Below, in pieces: positions 7,813 to 14,950 of a stretch of DNA of 64,000 bases. Both the position numbers and the translations under genes were made by a program. This stretch comes from Streptomyces beigongshangae (GTDB lineage: Bacteria; Actinomycetota; Actinomycetes; Streptomycetales; Streptomycetaceae): positions 1 through 64,000 of the forward strand of contig NZ_JAHKJW010000021.1 of assembly GCF_019710745.1 (NCBI RefSeq). Direction: 5' to 3'. Under the pieces are notes generated by a model. The model saw nothing but the letters and a program-made list of their open reading frames with translations, was not told where the DNA came from and made no database searches. Positions within the stretch are counted from its first letter, which is position 1. Each line of letters starts with the position of its first letter.

Positions 7813-9270
7813 ATGGGAACCCCACCGACCTCCCCCCACGCCAACGGGGTGGTCGCCACGCTGGCCTTCGCCGGCACCACGGCGGCGATCATGCAGACCC
7901 TGGTGACGCCGCTCATCGCGGACCTGCCGAGGATCCTGGACAGCACGGCCTCGAACACGGCATGGGTGATCACGGTCACCCTGCTGGTGGCGGCCGTCTG
8001 CGTACCCGTCACCGGACGCCTGGGCGACCTGCTGGGCAAGCGGCGGATGCTCCTCGCCTGCTCCGTCCCGCTCGTCGTGGGATCGGTGGTGTGCGCGCTC
8101 TCGTCCTCCGTCGTCCCGATGATCGTCGGCCGCGGGCTGCAGGGTGTGGGCATGGGCATGGTGCCGCTCGGCATCGCCCTCCTGCGCGACGTCATACCGG
8201 CCGAGAAGCTCAGCTCGTCCATCGCGCTCGTCAGCGCGTCCATGGGCATCGGCGGCGGGCTCGGCCTGCCGATCGCCGCGGCGGTCGCCCAGTACGCGAA
8301 CTGGCGCGTGCTGTTCTGGGGCTCCGCCGTCCTGGCCACGGTGATCGCCGTCCTGATCTGGTTCCTCGTCCCGGACGTCCCCGCCGCGGCGAAGGGCCAG
8401 CGCTTCGACGCGCCCGGCGCGGTCGGACTCGGCGTCGGCCTGGTCTGCCTGCTCCTCGCGGTCTCCAAGGGCGCCGAGTGGGGCTGGGGTTCGGCGACCA
8501 CCCTCGGGCTGTTCGCCGCCGCCGTCGTGACGCTGCTGGCCTGGGGCTTCTGGGAGACGCGCACCCGCGACCCGCTGGTCGACCTGCGCACCACGGCCCG
8601 CCCCCGTGTGCTGCTGACCAACGCCGCCTCGCTCTTCGTCGGCTTCGGCATGTACGCCGGGATGCTGATCGTTCCCCAGCTGCTCCAGTTCCCCGAGGAG
8701 ACCGGCTACGGCCTGGGGCAGTCGATGCTCGCGGCGGGCCTGTGGATGGCCCCCGGCGGCATCATGATGATGCTCGTCTCCCCGCTCGGCGGAAAGCTCA
8801 CCGACGCGCGCGGTCCGAAGTTCACCCTGATCTCCGGAATCCTCGTGATCGCCGCCGGTTACGGCCTGGCGCTCGTGCTGATGGGCTCCGCCTGGGGCCT
8901 GATGCTGGTACTCATGGTCACCAGCAGCGGCGTCGGCCTCGCCTACGGGGCGATGCCCGCCCTGATCATGAGCTCGGTCCCGCTGTCCGAGACCGCCGCC
9001 GCCAACGGCTTCAACACCCTCATGCGCTCCCTCGGCACCTCGGTGGGCGCCGCCGTCGTCGGCGTGGTCCTCTCACAGATGTCCGTCACGACGGGCGGCT
9101 ACAGCATCACCTCGGAGGACGGTTTCCGTACCGCCCTGATCATCGGCGGCGCGGTCGCCCTGGTGGCCGCCGTCGTCGCGGCCGCCATTCCGGCCGCCCG
9201 CACCGCCGCGGCCGACCGCGTCACGGGCGACCGGCACGACGCGCCCGAGGAGGCCGCGGTCCAGGCCTGA
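7813..9270 (+). CDS. MFS efflux transporter, DHA2 (EmrB/QacA-like) family
   Basis: A 485-residue integral membrane protein with hydrophobic segments consistent with 14 helices. The motif-A-like loop GRLGDLLGKRRMLLACSVPLVVG follows helix 2, and the DHA2-type segment GRGLQGVGMGMVPLGIALLRDVIP follows helix 4. A second loop of similar type (SPLGGKLTDARGPKFTL) is present. The ATG at 7813 is preceded by GAGGAG. Such proteins export drugs, dyes or metabolites with proton entry; the substrate is not predictable. The divergent MarR gene is probably its repressor. No truncation is seen. Confidence 0.9.
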   Translation: MGTPPTSPHANGVVATLAFAGTTAAIMQTLVTPLIADLPRILDSTASNTAWVITVTLLVAAVCVPVTGRLGDLLGKRRMLLACSVPLVVGSVVCALSSSVVPMIVGRGLQGVGMGMVPLGIALLRDVIPAEKLSSSIALVSASMGIGGGLGLPIAAAVAQYANWRVLFWGSAVLATVIAVLIWFLVPDVPAAAKGQRFDAPGAVGLGVGLVCLLLAVSKGAEWGWGSATTLGLFAAAVVTLLAWGFWETRTRDPLVDLRTTARPRVLLTNAASLFVGFGMYAGMLIVPQLLQFPEETGYGLGQSMLAAGLWMAPGGIMMMLVSPLGGKLTDARGPKFTLISGILVIAAGYGLALVLMGSAWGLMLVLMVTSSGVGLAYGAMPALIMSSVPLSETAAANGFNTLMRSLGTSVGAAVVGVVLSQMSVTTGGYSITSEDGFRTALIIGGAVALVAAVVAAAIPAARTAAADRVTGDRHDAPEEAAVQA

Positions 9271-9332
9271 CTCCCCGGCCTGACCCTCCGGGCCTGCTCC
9301 CCGGCCTGACCCTCCGGGTGTGTCCGGCTGTT

Positions 9333-9372
9333 CGGCGGTCCCGGAATCCCCGCGGGGGTTCCGGGACCGCCG
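9333..9372 (+). terminator. Strong hairpin after the MFS gene
   Basis: CGGCGGTCCCGGAA pairs with TTCCGGGACCGCCG around a short GC loop, giving a near-perfect stem of about 18 bp 62 bases beyond the MFS stop. Just before it, 9271-9319 holds a roughly 28-bp direct repeat of the CCCCGGCCTGACCCTCCGGG type. No gene is supported between 9271 and 9878. Confidence 0.75.
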
Positions 9373-9536
9373 TGCGTACGGGACTCCCGCGGGAGAAGAC
9401 GCGGCCGGTTCGCCTCCGCGGCCCCGTGCGACTGCTCCCGCCGCCACGCCCGGACCGGGTGGAGCCGGGCCTCCGCCCGCACCGCCGGCTCCGGGCCCCC
9501 GAGCCGCGACCGGACCGCGAGCCGTGACCGACCGCG

Positions 9537-9581
9537 GAGGCCGGCTGGAGCCGCACCGCCGACAACGCGGCTCCAGCCTCC
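9537..9581. terminator. Second hairpin in the 9.3-9.9 kb gap
   Basis: GGCTGGAGCCGC (9543-9554) pairs with GCGGCTCCAGCC (9567-9578), and flanking GGAGG/CCTCC extends the stem across a mismatch. It could stop transcripts from the leftward STAS gene or the rightward MFS gene. Confidence 0.6.
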
Positions 9582-9774
9582 GCCCCGGGGCGCGCCGGCG
9601 GGGCGACTCCCGCCGTCACGCACCGCTGGAGGGGCACCTCACGCGAGGAACGACCGAGGGGAGCCCCCGACGGCTCGCGCCCCGGCCGCCGCCGCACCCG
9701 TGCGGCGGCGGCCGGACCACCCCAGAGTGCCACCGCGGACGTGACATGTCCGCCCACCGAACGGGCGTATTCTC

Positions 9775-9870
9775 GAGGCGGAGGCGGAGGCGGAGGCGGA
9801 GGCGGAGGCGGAGGCGGAGGCGGAGGCAGCAGCAGTGGCGGCGGCAGTGGCGGCGGCAGTGGCAGTGGCC
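9775..9870. repeat. Compound microsatellite (GAGGCG x8, then Gly/Ser-type 9-mers)
   Basis: Eight GAGGCG units run from 9775 to 9822, then GAGGCA, then GCAGCAGCAG and repeats of the AGTGGCGGCGGC type. The array ends 9 bases beyond the stop of the leftward STAS gene. It is the longest simple repeat in the window. Confidence 0.9.
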
Positions 9871-9878
9871 GCGGGCGG

Positions 9879-10241
9879 TCAGTCGCCCATGGCCTCCGCG
9901 ACGGTGGAACGGCAGGGGATGAGCGCGTCGACGCCGACCAACCGCAGGACGCGCAGGACGGCCTCCTGGGCGGCGGCTATGCGCAGCCATCCCTGCGCGC
10001 CGCTCGCCGCCCGGTGAGCGGCGATGAACGCGTTGATGCCGCTGGAGTCCATGAACGTCACACCGCCGAGGTCCACCACGATCCGCGGCGGCTCGTGGTC
10101 CACGGCCAGCAGGGCCTCGCCGAGCAGGCCGCTGACGGCGTGGTCGATCTCGCCCCGCACCGTCACGACACGAATGCCGTCGGTGTCGGAGTGCTCGATG
10201 GAGAGCCGGCCGGGCCGGCCCGCCTTCTGGATGTCGGTCAC
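9879..10241 (-). CDS. STAS-domain anti-sigma factor antagonist
   Basis: A 120-residue single STAS domain, the usual length for SpoIIAA/RsbV/BldG-type antagonists. Strand one is DGIRVVTVRGEIDH and the phosphorylation loop is GVTFMDSSGINAF, with Ser66/Ser67 at the expected site. In this family the unphosphorylated form binds an RsbW-like kinase and frees its sigma factor. The GTG at 10241 has GAGGAG 6 bases upstream. It is divergent from the RsbW-like gene at 10399, a plausible partner. Confidence 0.9.
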   Translation of the reverse strand: MTDIQKAGRPGRLSIEHSDTDGIRVVTVRGEIDHAVSGLLGEALLAVDHEPPRIVVDLGGVTFMDSSGINAFIAAHRAASGAQGWLRIAAAQEAVLRVLRLVGVDALIPCRSTVAEAMGD

Positions 10242-10398
10242 CGTCTCCTCGACTGATTAGGCTTACCCCGGGTCGGAACGTGCAGGACGATTCTGCCCCA
10301 CCGCCGTGGCCGGATGCGACCGGGCGGTCGTGCCGGAGAACAACCCCCTGTGGCATGGGGGCGCGCAGGGCGGGTAGAGGCGCGCACGTGAACGGGGA

Positions 10399-10905
10399 AT
10401 GAGGGCGAGGCCAGTGGGATCCCATGCCGATGCCGACGGCGGTATAGCCTCGGACGGGTACGTGATGCGCGCGGGGTACGCCCTGGGCGGGGATCACGGT
10501 TGCATCGCCGAGGCCCGCCACCACGCGGTCGCCTTCCTCGACCGGGCCCGTACCGACCACCGGCTGCCCGTGTCGGCGCGTGCGGTGGAGGTCACCCAGC
10601 TGGTGGTCAGTGAGCTGGTCACCAACGCCCGCAAATACGCCCCCGGTCCCGTCCTGATGGAGCTGCGCGTCACCGCCGGGAGCGTGGACGTCACGGTGTG
10701 GGACAGCGATCCCACCGTCCCGGCCGCCCGGACCCCCGACCCGGGCAGGATCGGCCAGCACGGTCTGGAGATCGTCAAGGCGGTGACCGAGGCCCTCTCC
10801 GTCGAGCAGGAACCCGTCGGCAAGCGCATCACCGCCCGCATCGCCCTGGCGGACCGTTCCGACGACGGATCCGACGACGAGGCGCCCGGCCCCGGGGCCC
10901 CGTGA
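10399..10905 (+). CDS. RsbW-like ATP-binding protein (anti-sigma factor / serine kinase type)
   Basis: A GHKL ATPase domain: the N box is VVSELVTNARKYAPGP, the D-box region VTVWDSDP, and the G box GRIGQHGLEIVKAV. About 168 residues from the ATG at 10399; the ribosome site is weak and the ATG at 10423 is an alternative. Streptomyces encode many such single-domain kinases, which bind sigma factors and phosphorylate STAS antagonists. The adjacent STAS gene, second STAS gene and SpoIIE phosphatase suggest one partner-switching pathway. No sigma gene is adjacent, so its target may be elsewhere. Confidence 0.85.
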   Translation: MRARPVGSHADADGGIASDGYVMRAGYALGGDHGCIAEARHHAVAFLDRARTDHRLPVSARAVEVTQLVVSELVTNARKYAPGPVLMELRVTAGSVDVTVWDSDPTVPAARTPDPGRIGQHGLEIVKAVTEALSVEQEPVGKRITARIALADRSDDGSDDEAPGPGAP

Positions 10906-10945
10906 CGACGGGGGTGCGGGCCGCCGCCGACGCGCCGACGAGGGC

Positions 10946-11476
10946 CTAGGCCGCCGCGGTGCGGCCCGGTGCGCCGTGCTCGCCGCCGTTCGCGGTGAGC
11001 CGGGCGTGGAGGCCCGCGAGCCCGACGGCCAGAGCGCGCCGCTCGGCCTGGGACATGGCGTCGACGGCGTGGTGGAGCATCGTCGCGCGCTGCTCGCGGA
11101 TGCGCTGCAGATGGGCCCGTCCCGCGCCGGTCAGCCGGAGCGTGACCTCCCGCCCGCTGCCGGGGCACGGCAGGCGTTCCACGAAGCCGAGGGCCTGCAG
11201 CCGGTCGCACAGACGGCTGACGGAAGGGGGCGCGGTGCCGAGTTCCCTGCACACGGTTCGCATCCGGACCCCCTCCTCCCGGTCGACGAGGTACATCAGG
11301 CGCAGTTGTGAGGGGGAGGTGGGGGCGGCGGCACCGGCGGTGGACTGCCGGGCCTTCTCCCACATCACGTCGAGGAGCTCGCAGAGGTCGCCGGCGGACC
11401 GTGCGGCCTCCTGGGAGAACCTGCGCGAGGCGAAATCCGGTGCCGGTGCTTGTACTGGTGCTGCTGGTGCTGGCAT
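10946..11476 (-). CDS. MarR-family transcriptional regulator
   Basis: A 176-residue protein with a MarR winged helix: SQLRLMYLVDREEGVRMRTVCRELGTAPPSVSRLCDRLQALGFVERLPCPGSGREVTLRLTGAGRAHLQRI, including the Asp-Arg-Leu helix end and basic wing. An Ala/Pro/Gln N-terminal tail comes from short GCACC-like repeats. It starts 53 bases after the STAS gene at 11530 and may be the last gene of the phosphatase-cobalamin-STAS operon. That would place transcriptional control alongside partner switching; its target is unknown. Confidence 0.8.
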   Translation of the reverse strand: MPAPAAPVQAPAPDFASRRFSQEAARSAGDLCELLDVMWEKARQSTAGAAAPTSPSQLRLMYLVDREEGVRMRTVCRELGTAPPSVSRLCDRLQALGFVERLPCPGSGREVTLRLTGAGRAHLQRIREQRATMLHHAVDAMSQAERRALAVGLAGLHARLTANGGEHGAPGRTAAA

Positions 11477-11529
11477 GGGCTCCCCGTCGGTGGGTCCGGC
11501 TTGCGCCTCGTGGTGGTCGGCAGGAGGCG

Positions 11530-11982
11530 TCAGGTGGTGCCGTCCGGGCCGGTGGGGCGTACCGTCATCGCTTTCCCGTTCCCGCCCGTACGGGGCGGGT
11601 CTTCCGCGCCGAACGGGCCGGCGGCGGTGGCGGACGACGTCGTGAGGTGGTCCAGGGTCCCCGTGAGGGCCAGCAGCCGGTCCAGGGCCGCCGGACGGTC
11701 GTCCAGGTGGAGGCGGACACCGGCATGACCGGTCCGCCGGCGGATCATCAGCAGGACGGACAGCCCCAGGGAGTCGACCGTGCCGAGCCCGGCGCAGTGC
11801 AGGTGCAGGTCGTCCAGGCGCGGATGGTCGCCGAGCACGGTGGTGACGGCCGCGAGGAGGCCGTCGGCGGTGTCGTGGTCGAGGTCTCCTTGCAGCTCGA
11901 TACGGACCGTGTCCCCGGCGTCATCGGCGTCCTCGGTGTCGTCCGTGCTCAGGCGCAGGTGGGCGGGGGGTGTCGTGGTCAT
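11530..11982 (-). CDS. STAS-domain protein (anti-sigma antagonist type)
   Basis: A 150-residue protein whose core DTVRIELQGDLDHDTADGLLAAV and loop GLGTVDSLGLSVLLMIRRR fit a STAS domain, with Ser in the DSLG position where antagonists are phosphorylated. The C-terminal 30 residues are Gly/Pro-rich and not part of the fold. The ATG overlaps the stop of the cobalamin-binding gene (ATGA), so the two should be made together. It is the likely substrate of the SpoIIE phosphatase encoded two genes upstream. Confidence 0.85.
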   Translation of the reverse strand: MTTTPPAHLRLSTDDTEDADDAGDTVRIELQGDLDHDTADGLLAAVTTVLGDHPRLDDLHLHCAGLGTVDSLGLSVLLMIRRRTGHAGVRLHLDDRPAALDRLLALTGTLDHLTTSSATAAGPFGAEDPPRTGGNGKAMTVRPTGPDGTT

Positions 11983-13079
11983 GAGAGGCTCTCGGCGGCG
12001 GTGCGGTTCACAGGGGCGAGTGCGGCGGCGCCGTGGTCGAGGGCGCGGGTGGCCCGCGGGAAGTCCTTGAGTTCACGGGCCAGGAGGGTCAGGGCCGGCG
12101 GCAGGCTGTGCGCGGGTACCCCGCGGGCGGTGAGGATCTGGGCGGTCCAGGTGAGGAACCCCGCGAAGAGGTCCTCGTCACCGAGGTACAGGGCGGTGGT
12201 GAGGAACTCCACGATGTGGGCGAGGTCCTCGGCCGTGCGCTCGCGCTGCGCCTCGCTGTACGTGCGCAGGGCGGGGAACGCGTCGTGCAGGGCGGTGAAG
12301 ACGCTCCGGACGAGCGAGGCGCTGTTGCGCGTGATCAGGGTGTACTCCTGATCGGCCAGGTGCGGCAGGTCGTCCAGCTGCTGGTGGTCGGGGCGCGGGC
12401 GGGGCAGCGGGCCCCGGGCGAGACGGTCGGCGGCGGCGCGGGCGTCGGGCGCCCAGGCGTCGGCGTCGAGCAGGAAGGCGTAGCGGCCGTCGGGGCCGAA
12501 GGCGGCACCTCCGACGAGCACGGGGACACCGATGGCCTGGCAGGCCGTGATCGCGGCGTGCGCGGCGGGCAGCCGGGTCGCGATCGAGCTGGAGAGGGCG
12601 ACCGCGTCGGAGTCGGTGCGGTGCAGATGGGCGATGAGGTGCGGAGTGGGCACCTGCGCGCCGAGGTAGTCCACGTGCCAGCCGCGCAGGCTCAGCACCT
12701 CGGCGAAGAGGCGGGCGGGCAGCGCGTGCCACTCGCCGTCGACGCAGGCCACCGTGATCCTGCCGCGGGTGGGGGCGGTGCGGGCGGCGGGATGCCGGGA
12801 GAGCGCGGCGACGGCCCGTTCGTTGATGGCGGTCGCCGCGTGCTCCTGGGCCACGCTGAGACGGTTGGCGGCCCACTCCTCGCCCACCCTGCCCTGCACG
12901 GCGGCGATCACGTCGAGGAGCACGGTCTCCGGGTCGACACCGTTGTCCAGCGCCCCGAGCACCACCTCGGTGGCCGTGTGCTCGTCGGCGGTGGAGACGG
13001 CGCTCCACAGCTCCTCCGAAAGCCGCCGGACGGTTCCGGCGGCGGCTGACGGAGGACGGTGCGGAGTACGGGTGCTCAT
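11979..13079 (-). CDS. Cobalamin-binding sensor protein with CarH-type cap motif
   Basis: A 366-residue protein without a DNA-binding domain. Residues 16-100 form a helical cap with W69 and E79-H80 in the exact Wx9EH spacing known from CarH/LitR, where these residues pack over adenosylcobalamin. Residues 107-230 look like a B12-binding Rossmann domain: VACVDGEWHALP carries His118 in an ExHxxP version of the usual ExHxxG lower-ligand motif, followed by ALSSSIATRL and VLVGGAAFG. The last 120 residues are all-helical and unrecognised. Start ATG 13079 overlaps the phosphatase stop, and its own stop overlaps the STAS start. A light- or B12-responsive input to partner switching is inferred, not shown. 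Confidence 0.82.
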   Translation of the reverse strand: MSTRTPHRPPSAAAGTVRRLSEELWSAVSTADEHTATEVVLGALDNGVDPETVLLDVIAAVQGRVGEEWAANRLSVAQEHAATAINERAVAALSRHPAARTAPTRGRITVACVDGEWHALPARLFAEVLSLRGWHVDYLGAQVPTPHLIAHLHRTDSDAVALSSSIATRLPAAHAAITACQAIGVPVLVGGAAFGPDGRYAFLLDADAWAPDARAAADRLARGPLPRPRPDHQQLDDLPHLADQEYTLITRNSASLVRSVFTALHDAFPALRTYSEAQRERTAEDLAHIVEFLTTALYLGDEDLFAGFLTWTAQILTARGVPAHSLPPALTLLARELKDFPRATRALDHGAAALAPVNRTAAESLS

Positions 13080-14746
13080 GCGGTGAACCTGCCCCGCGTG
13101 TGGCCGTTCACCGCGCTCAGGTGGTGGGTGCGGGGCGCGGAGATCACGACGACCGCCATGTCGTCGTGGCGTCCCCGGCCGATCCACTGGGAGGCGAGCA
13201 TCTGGACGCGTTCCACGATGCTCTCGGAGGGCATGCCCGCGCACTCCGACAGGACGCGCTTGAGCCGCTGCTCACCGAAGTGGGAACCGCCCAGCGGCCC
13301 GCCTTCGGCCTCGGTGATCCCGTCGGTGTACAGCACGCAGGACTCCCCGGGCGCGAGCGTGAGGGCGGTCGTGCGGGCGGGGGCGTGGGGCATGGCCCCC
13401 ACGAGGGTGCCGCGGGTCTGCGCCTCCTCCACCGTGCCGTCCGCGCGGATGATCAGCGGGGTCGGATGACCGGCGCTGGTCAGCCGCAGGCTCACCCCGC
13501 TGCCCTCGCGCACGGCGGAGGCCAGCACCAGCGTCACGAACCGGGTGTGGTGGGAGTTGAGCAGCGCGGTGTTGAGCAGGCTGATCATCCGCTGGTGGTC
13601 GTCGGCCAGCGGCAGCAGGGCGTGCAGGGTGTTGCGGATCTTGCCGGTCAGCACGGCCGCTTCCAGGCCCTTGCCGCACACGTCCCCGAGGGTGATCAGT
13701 GAGGCATCGCCCTCGACGGCGGCGGGGTGCACGTCGTAGAAGTCGCCGCCGATCCGCTCGTGGTCCGCGGACGGCCGGTAGCCGCCGGCGTAGTCGACCC
13801 CCGAGATCTGGTGCAGCGAGGGGGGCAGCAGTTCCCGCATCAGCACGTCGGTGATCGAGGTCTGTTCCGCGTACAGCCGGGCGGCCGACATCGCGGCCCC
13901 GGCGCGCGCGGCGAACAGCCGGGCGAAGACCTCCTCGCTGTCGGTGAACGCGGCCCCGCCCGAACGGCGCAGCAGGACGAGGGCACCGGCGGGGACGCCG
14001 TGGCCGGGCAGCGGGGTGATCACTATCGAGCCGACCGTGCCGAAGTCCTCGGGGACCATCCAGGCGGGCGCGCTCGAAGGGTCGATCCACCGGGAGGGCA
14101 CCGGCGGGAACCCGCGCAGGGCCTCACCGAGCCCCGGGACCTCGTCGGGGTCCGCCGACTCGTGGGACGTGCTGGGGCCGCCCCCGCGCGGACAGGTCAC
14201 CACCGGCAGCCGCCGCCCGTGCGTCGGGGCGATCACCAGGGCCGCGTCGGCGAGGTGCTCCGCGGCCAGCTGCGCGGTCACGTCCATGCAGCGCCCCAGG
14301 TTGAGGGAGGAGAGCAGCATGCTGGACGCCTCGGCCAGGAACGCGGTCCGCCTGCGCTCCATGTCCAGGGCCTCCCGTGCCAGCACGTGATCGGTGTCGT
14401 CGATCAGCCACCAGGTCACCGCGCCGTCGGCCCGTACGCTGGGGTGGGCCTCGAAACTGCGCTCACCGATCGTGCCCGACAGCGGCGGGCACGGCGGCTC
14501 CGCGTCCGGCTCCTGCCCGGTGCGCGGACCGGGAACGCGCACCGCGGCGTGTGCCTCCGCCAGCCAGCCCGGAACCACGTCCGCGAAGCGTGTACCCGGA
14601 TGGGCTCCGGGCAGGAGCACGGTGGCGGCGTCGTTGCGCAGGACGACCGAGTCCTGCGCGTCAGCGACCAGAACGGGATAGGGGGCATCGTCCCAGGAGG
14701 CGCCGTGCTCCGCGCCGACGCCGGTTTGCGCTTGGGTGGAGACCAA
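13076..14746 (-). CDS. PAS-GAF-SpoIIE (PP2C-type) serine phosphatase
   Basis: A 556-residue multidomain phosphatase. Residues 20-120 resemble a PAS sensor (YPVLVADAQDSVVLRNDAA), residues 140-300 a GAF domain, and residues 310-535 the SpoIIE/RsbU phosphatase with metal-binding motifs GGDFYDV, LGDVCGKGLEAA, YTDGITEAEGG and GRHDDMAVVVI. Such enzymes dephosphorylate STAS antagonists and so release sigma factors. The only upstream start is a TTG at 14746 with a weak ribosome site. It is the first gene of an operon with the cobalamin-binding and STAS genes, each joined by a 4-base overlap. Confidence 0.9.
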   Translation of the reverse strand: MVSTQAQTGVGAEHGASWDDAPYPVLVADAQDSVVLRNDAATVLLPGAHPGTRFADVVPGWLAEAHAAVRVPGPRTGQEPDAEPPCPPLSGTIGERSFEAHPSVRADGAVTWWLIDDTDHVLAREALDMERRRTAFLAEASSMLLSSLNLGRCMDVTAQLAAEHLADAALVIAPTHGRRLPVVTCPRGGGPSTSHESADPDEVPGLGEALRGFPPVPSRWIDPSSAPAWMVPEDFGTVGSIVITPLPGHGVPAGALVLLRRSGGAAFTDSEEVFARLFAARAGAAMSAARLYAEQTSITDVLMRELLPPSLHQISGVDYAGGYRPSADHERIGGDFYDVHPAAVEGDASLITLGDVCGKGLEAAVLTGKIRNTLHALLPLADDHQRMISLLNTALLNSHHTRFVTLVLASAVREGSGVSLRLTSAGHPTPLIIRADGTVEEAQTRGTLVGAMPHAPARTTALTLAPGESCVLYTDGITEAEGGPLGGSHFGEQRLKRVLSECAGMPSESIVERVQMLASQWIGRGRHDDMAVVVISAPRTHHLSAVNGHTRGRFTA

Positions 14747-14796
14747 AAATTGAGGACCCGCTGGGCGAATCCCTCACCTCATCGACTCGAAGAAAC

Positions 14797-14815
14797 ATTG
14801 TCGTGAGGCAACAAT
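14797..14815. promoter_or_regulatory. Inverted repeat upstream of the phosphatase operon
   Basis: ATTGT and ACAAT arms are separated by 9 bases, 51 bases upstream of the TTG start. On the coding strand GAGGGATT occurs twice around it. It may be an operator or promoter element; the binding factor is unknown. Confidence 0.35.
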
Positions 14816-14950
14816 CCCTCATGTCGTGCCTTTCTGGCAACCACCCCCCTCCCGGGCCGGCGACCACCCCCCCCGGCCGGCGGCGCGGCAGGTCCCCGGC
14901 CCCGTGGTGCCGGAGCCGGGGACCCGTGGTGCGGGTCCGGTGGTCCGGGG

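Noticed and set aside
10253..10270. Possible second iron box (TTAGGCTTACC) upstream of the STAS gene
   Set aside because: Only one half resembles the consensus; the other half is GC-rich and unrelated.
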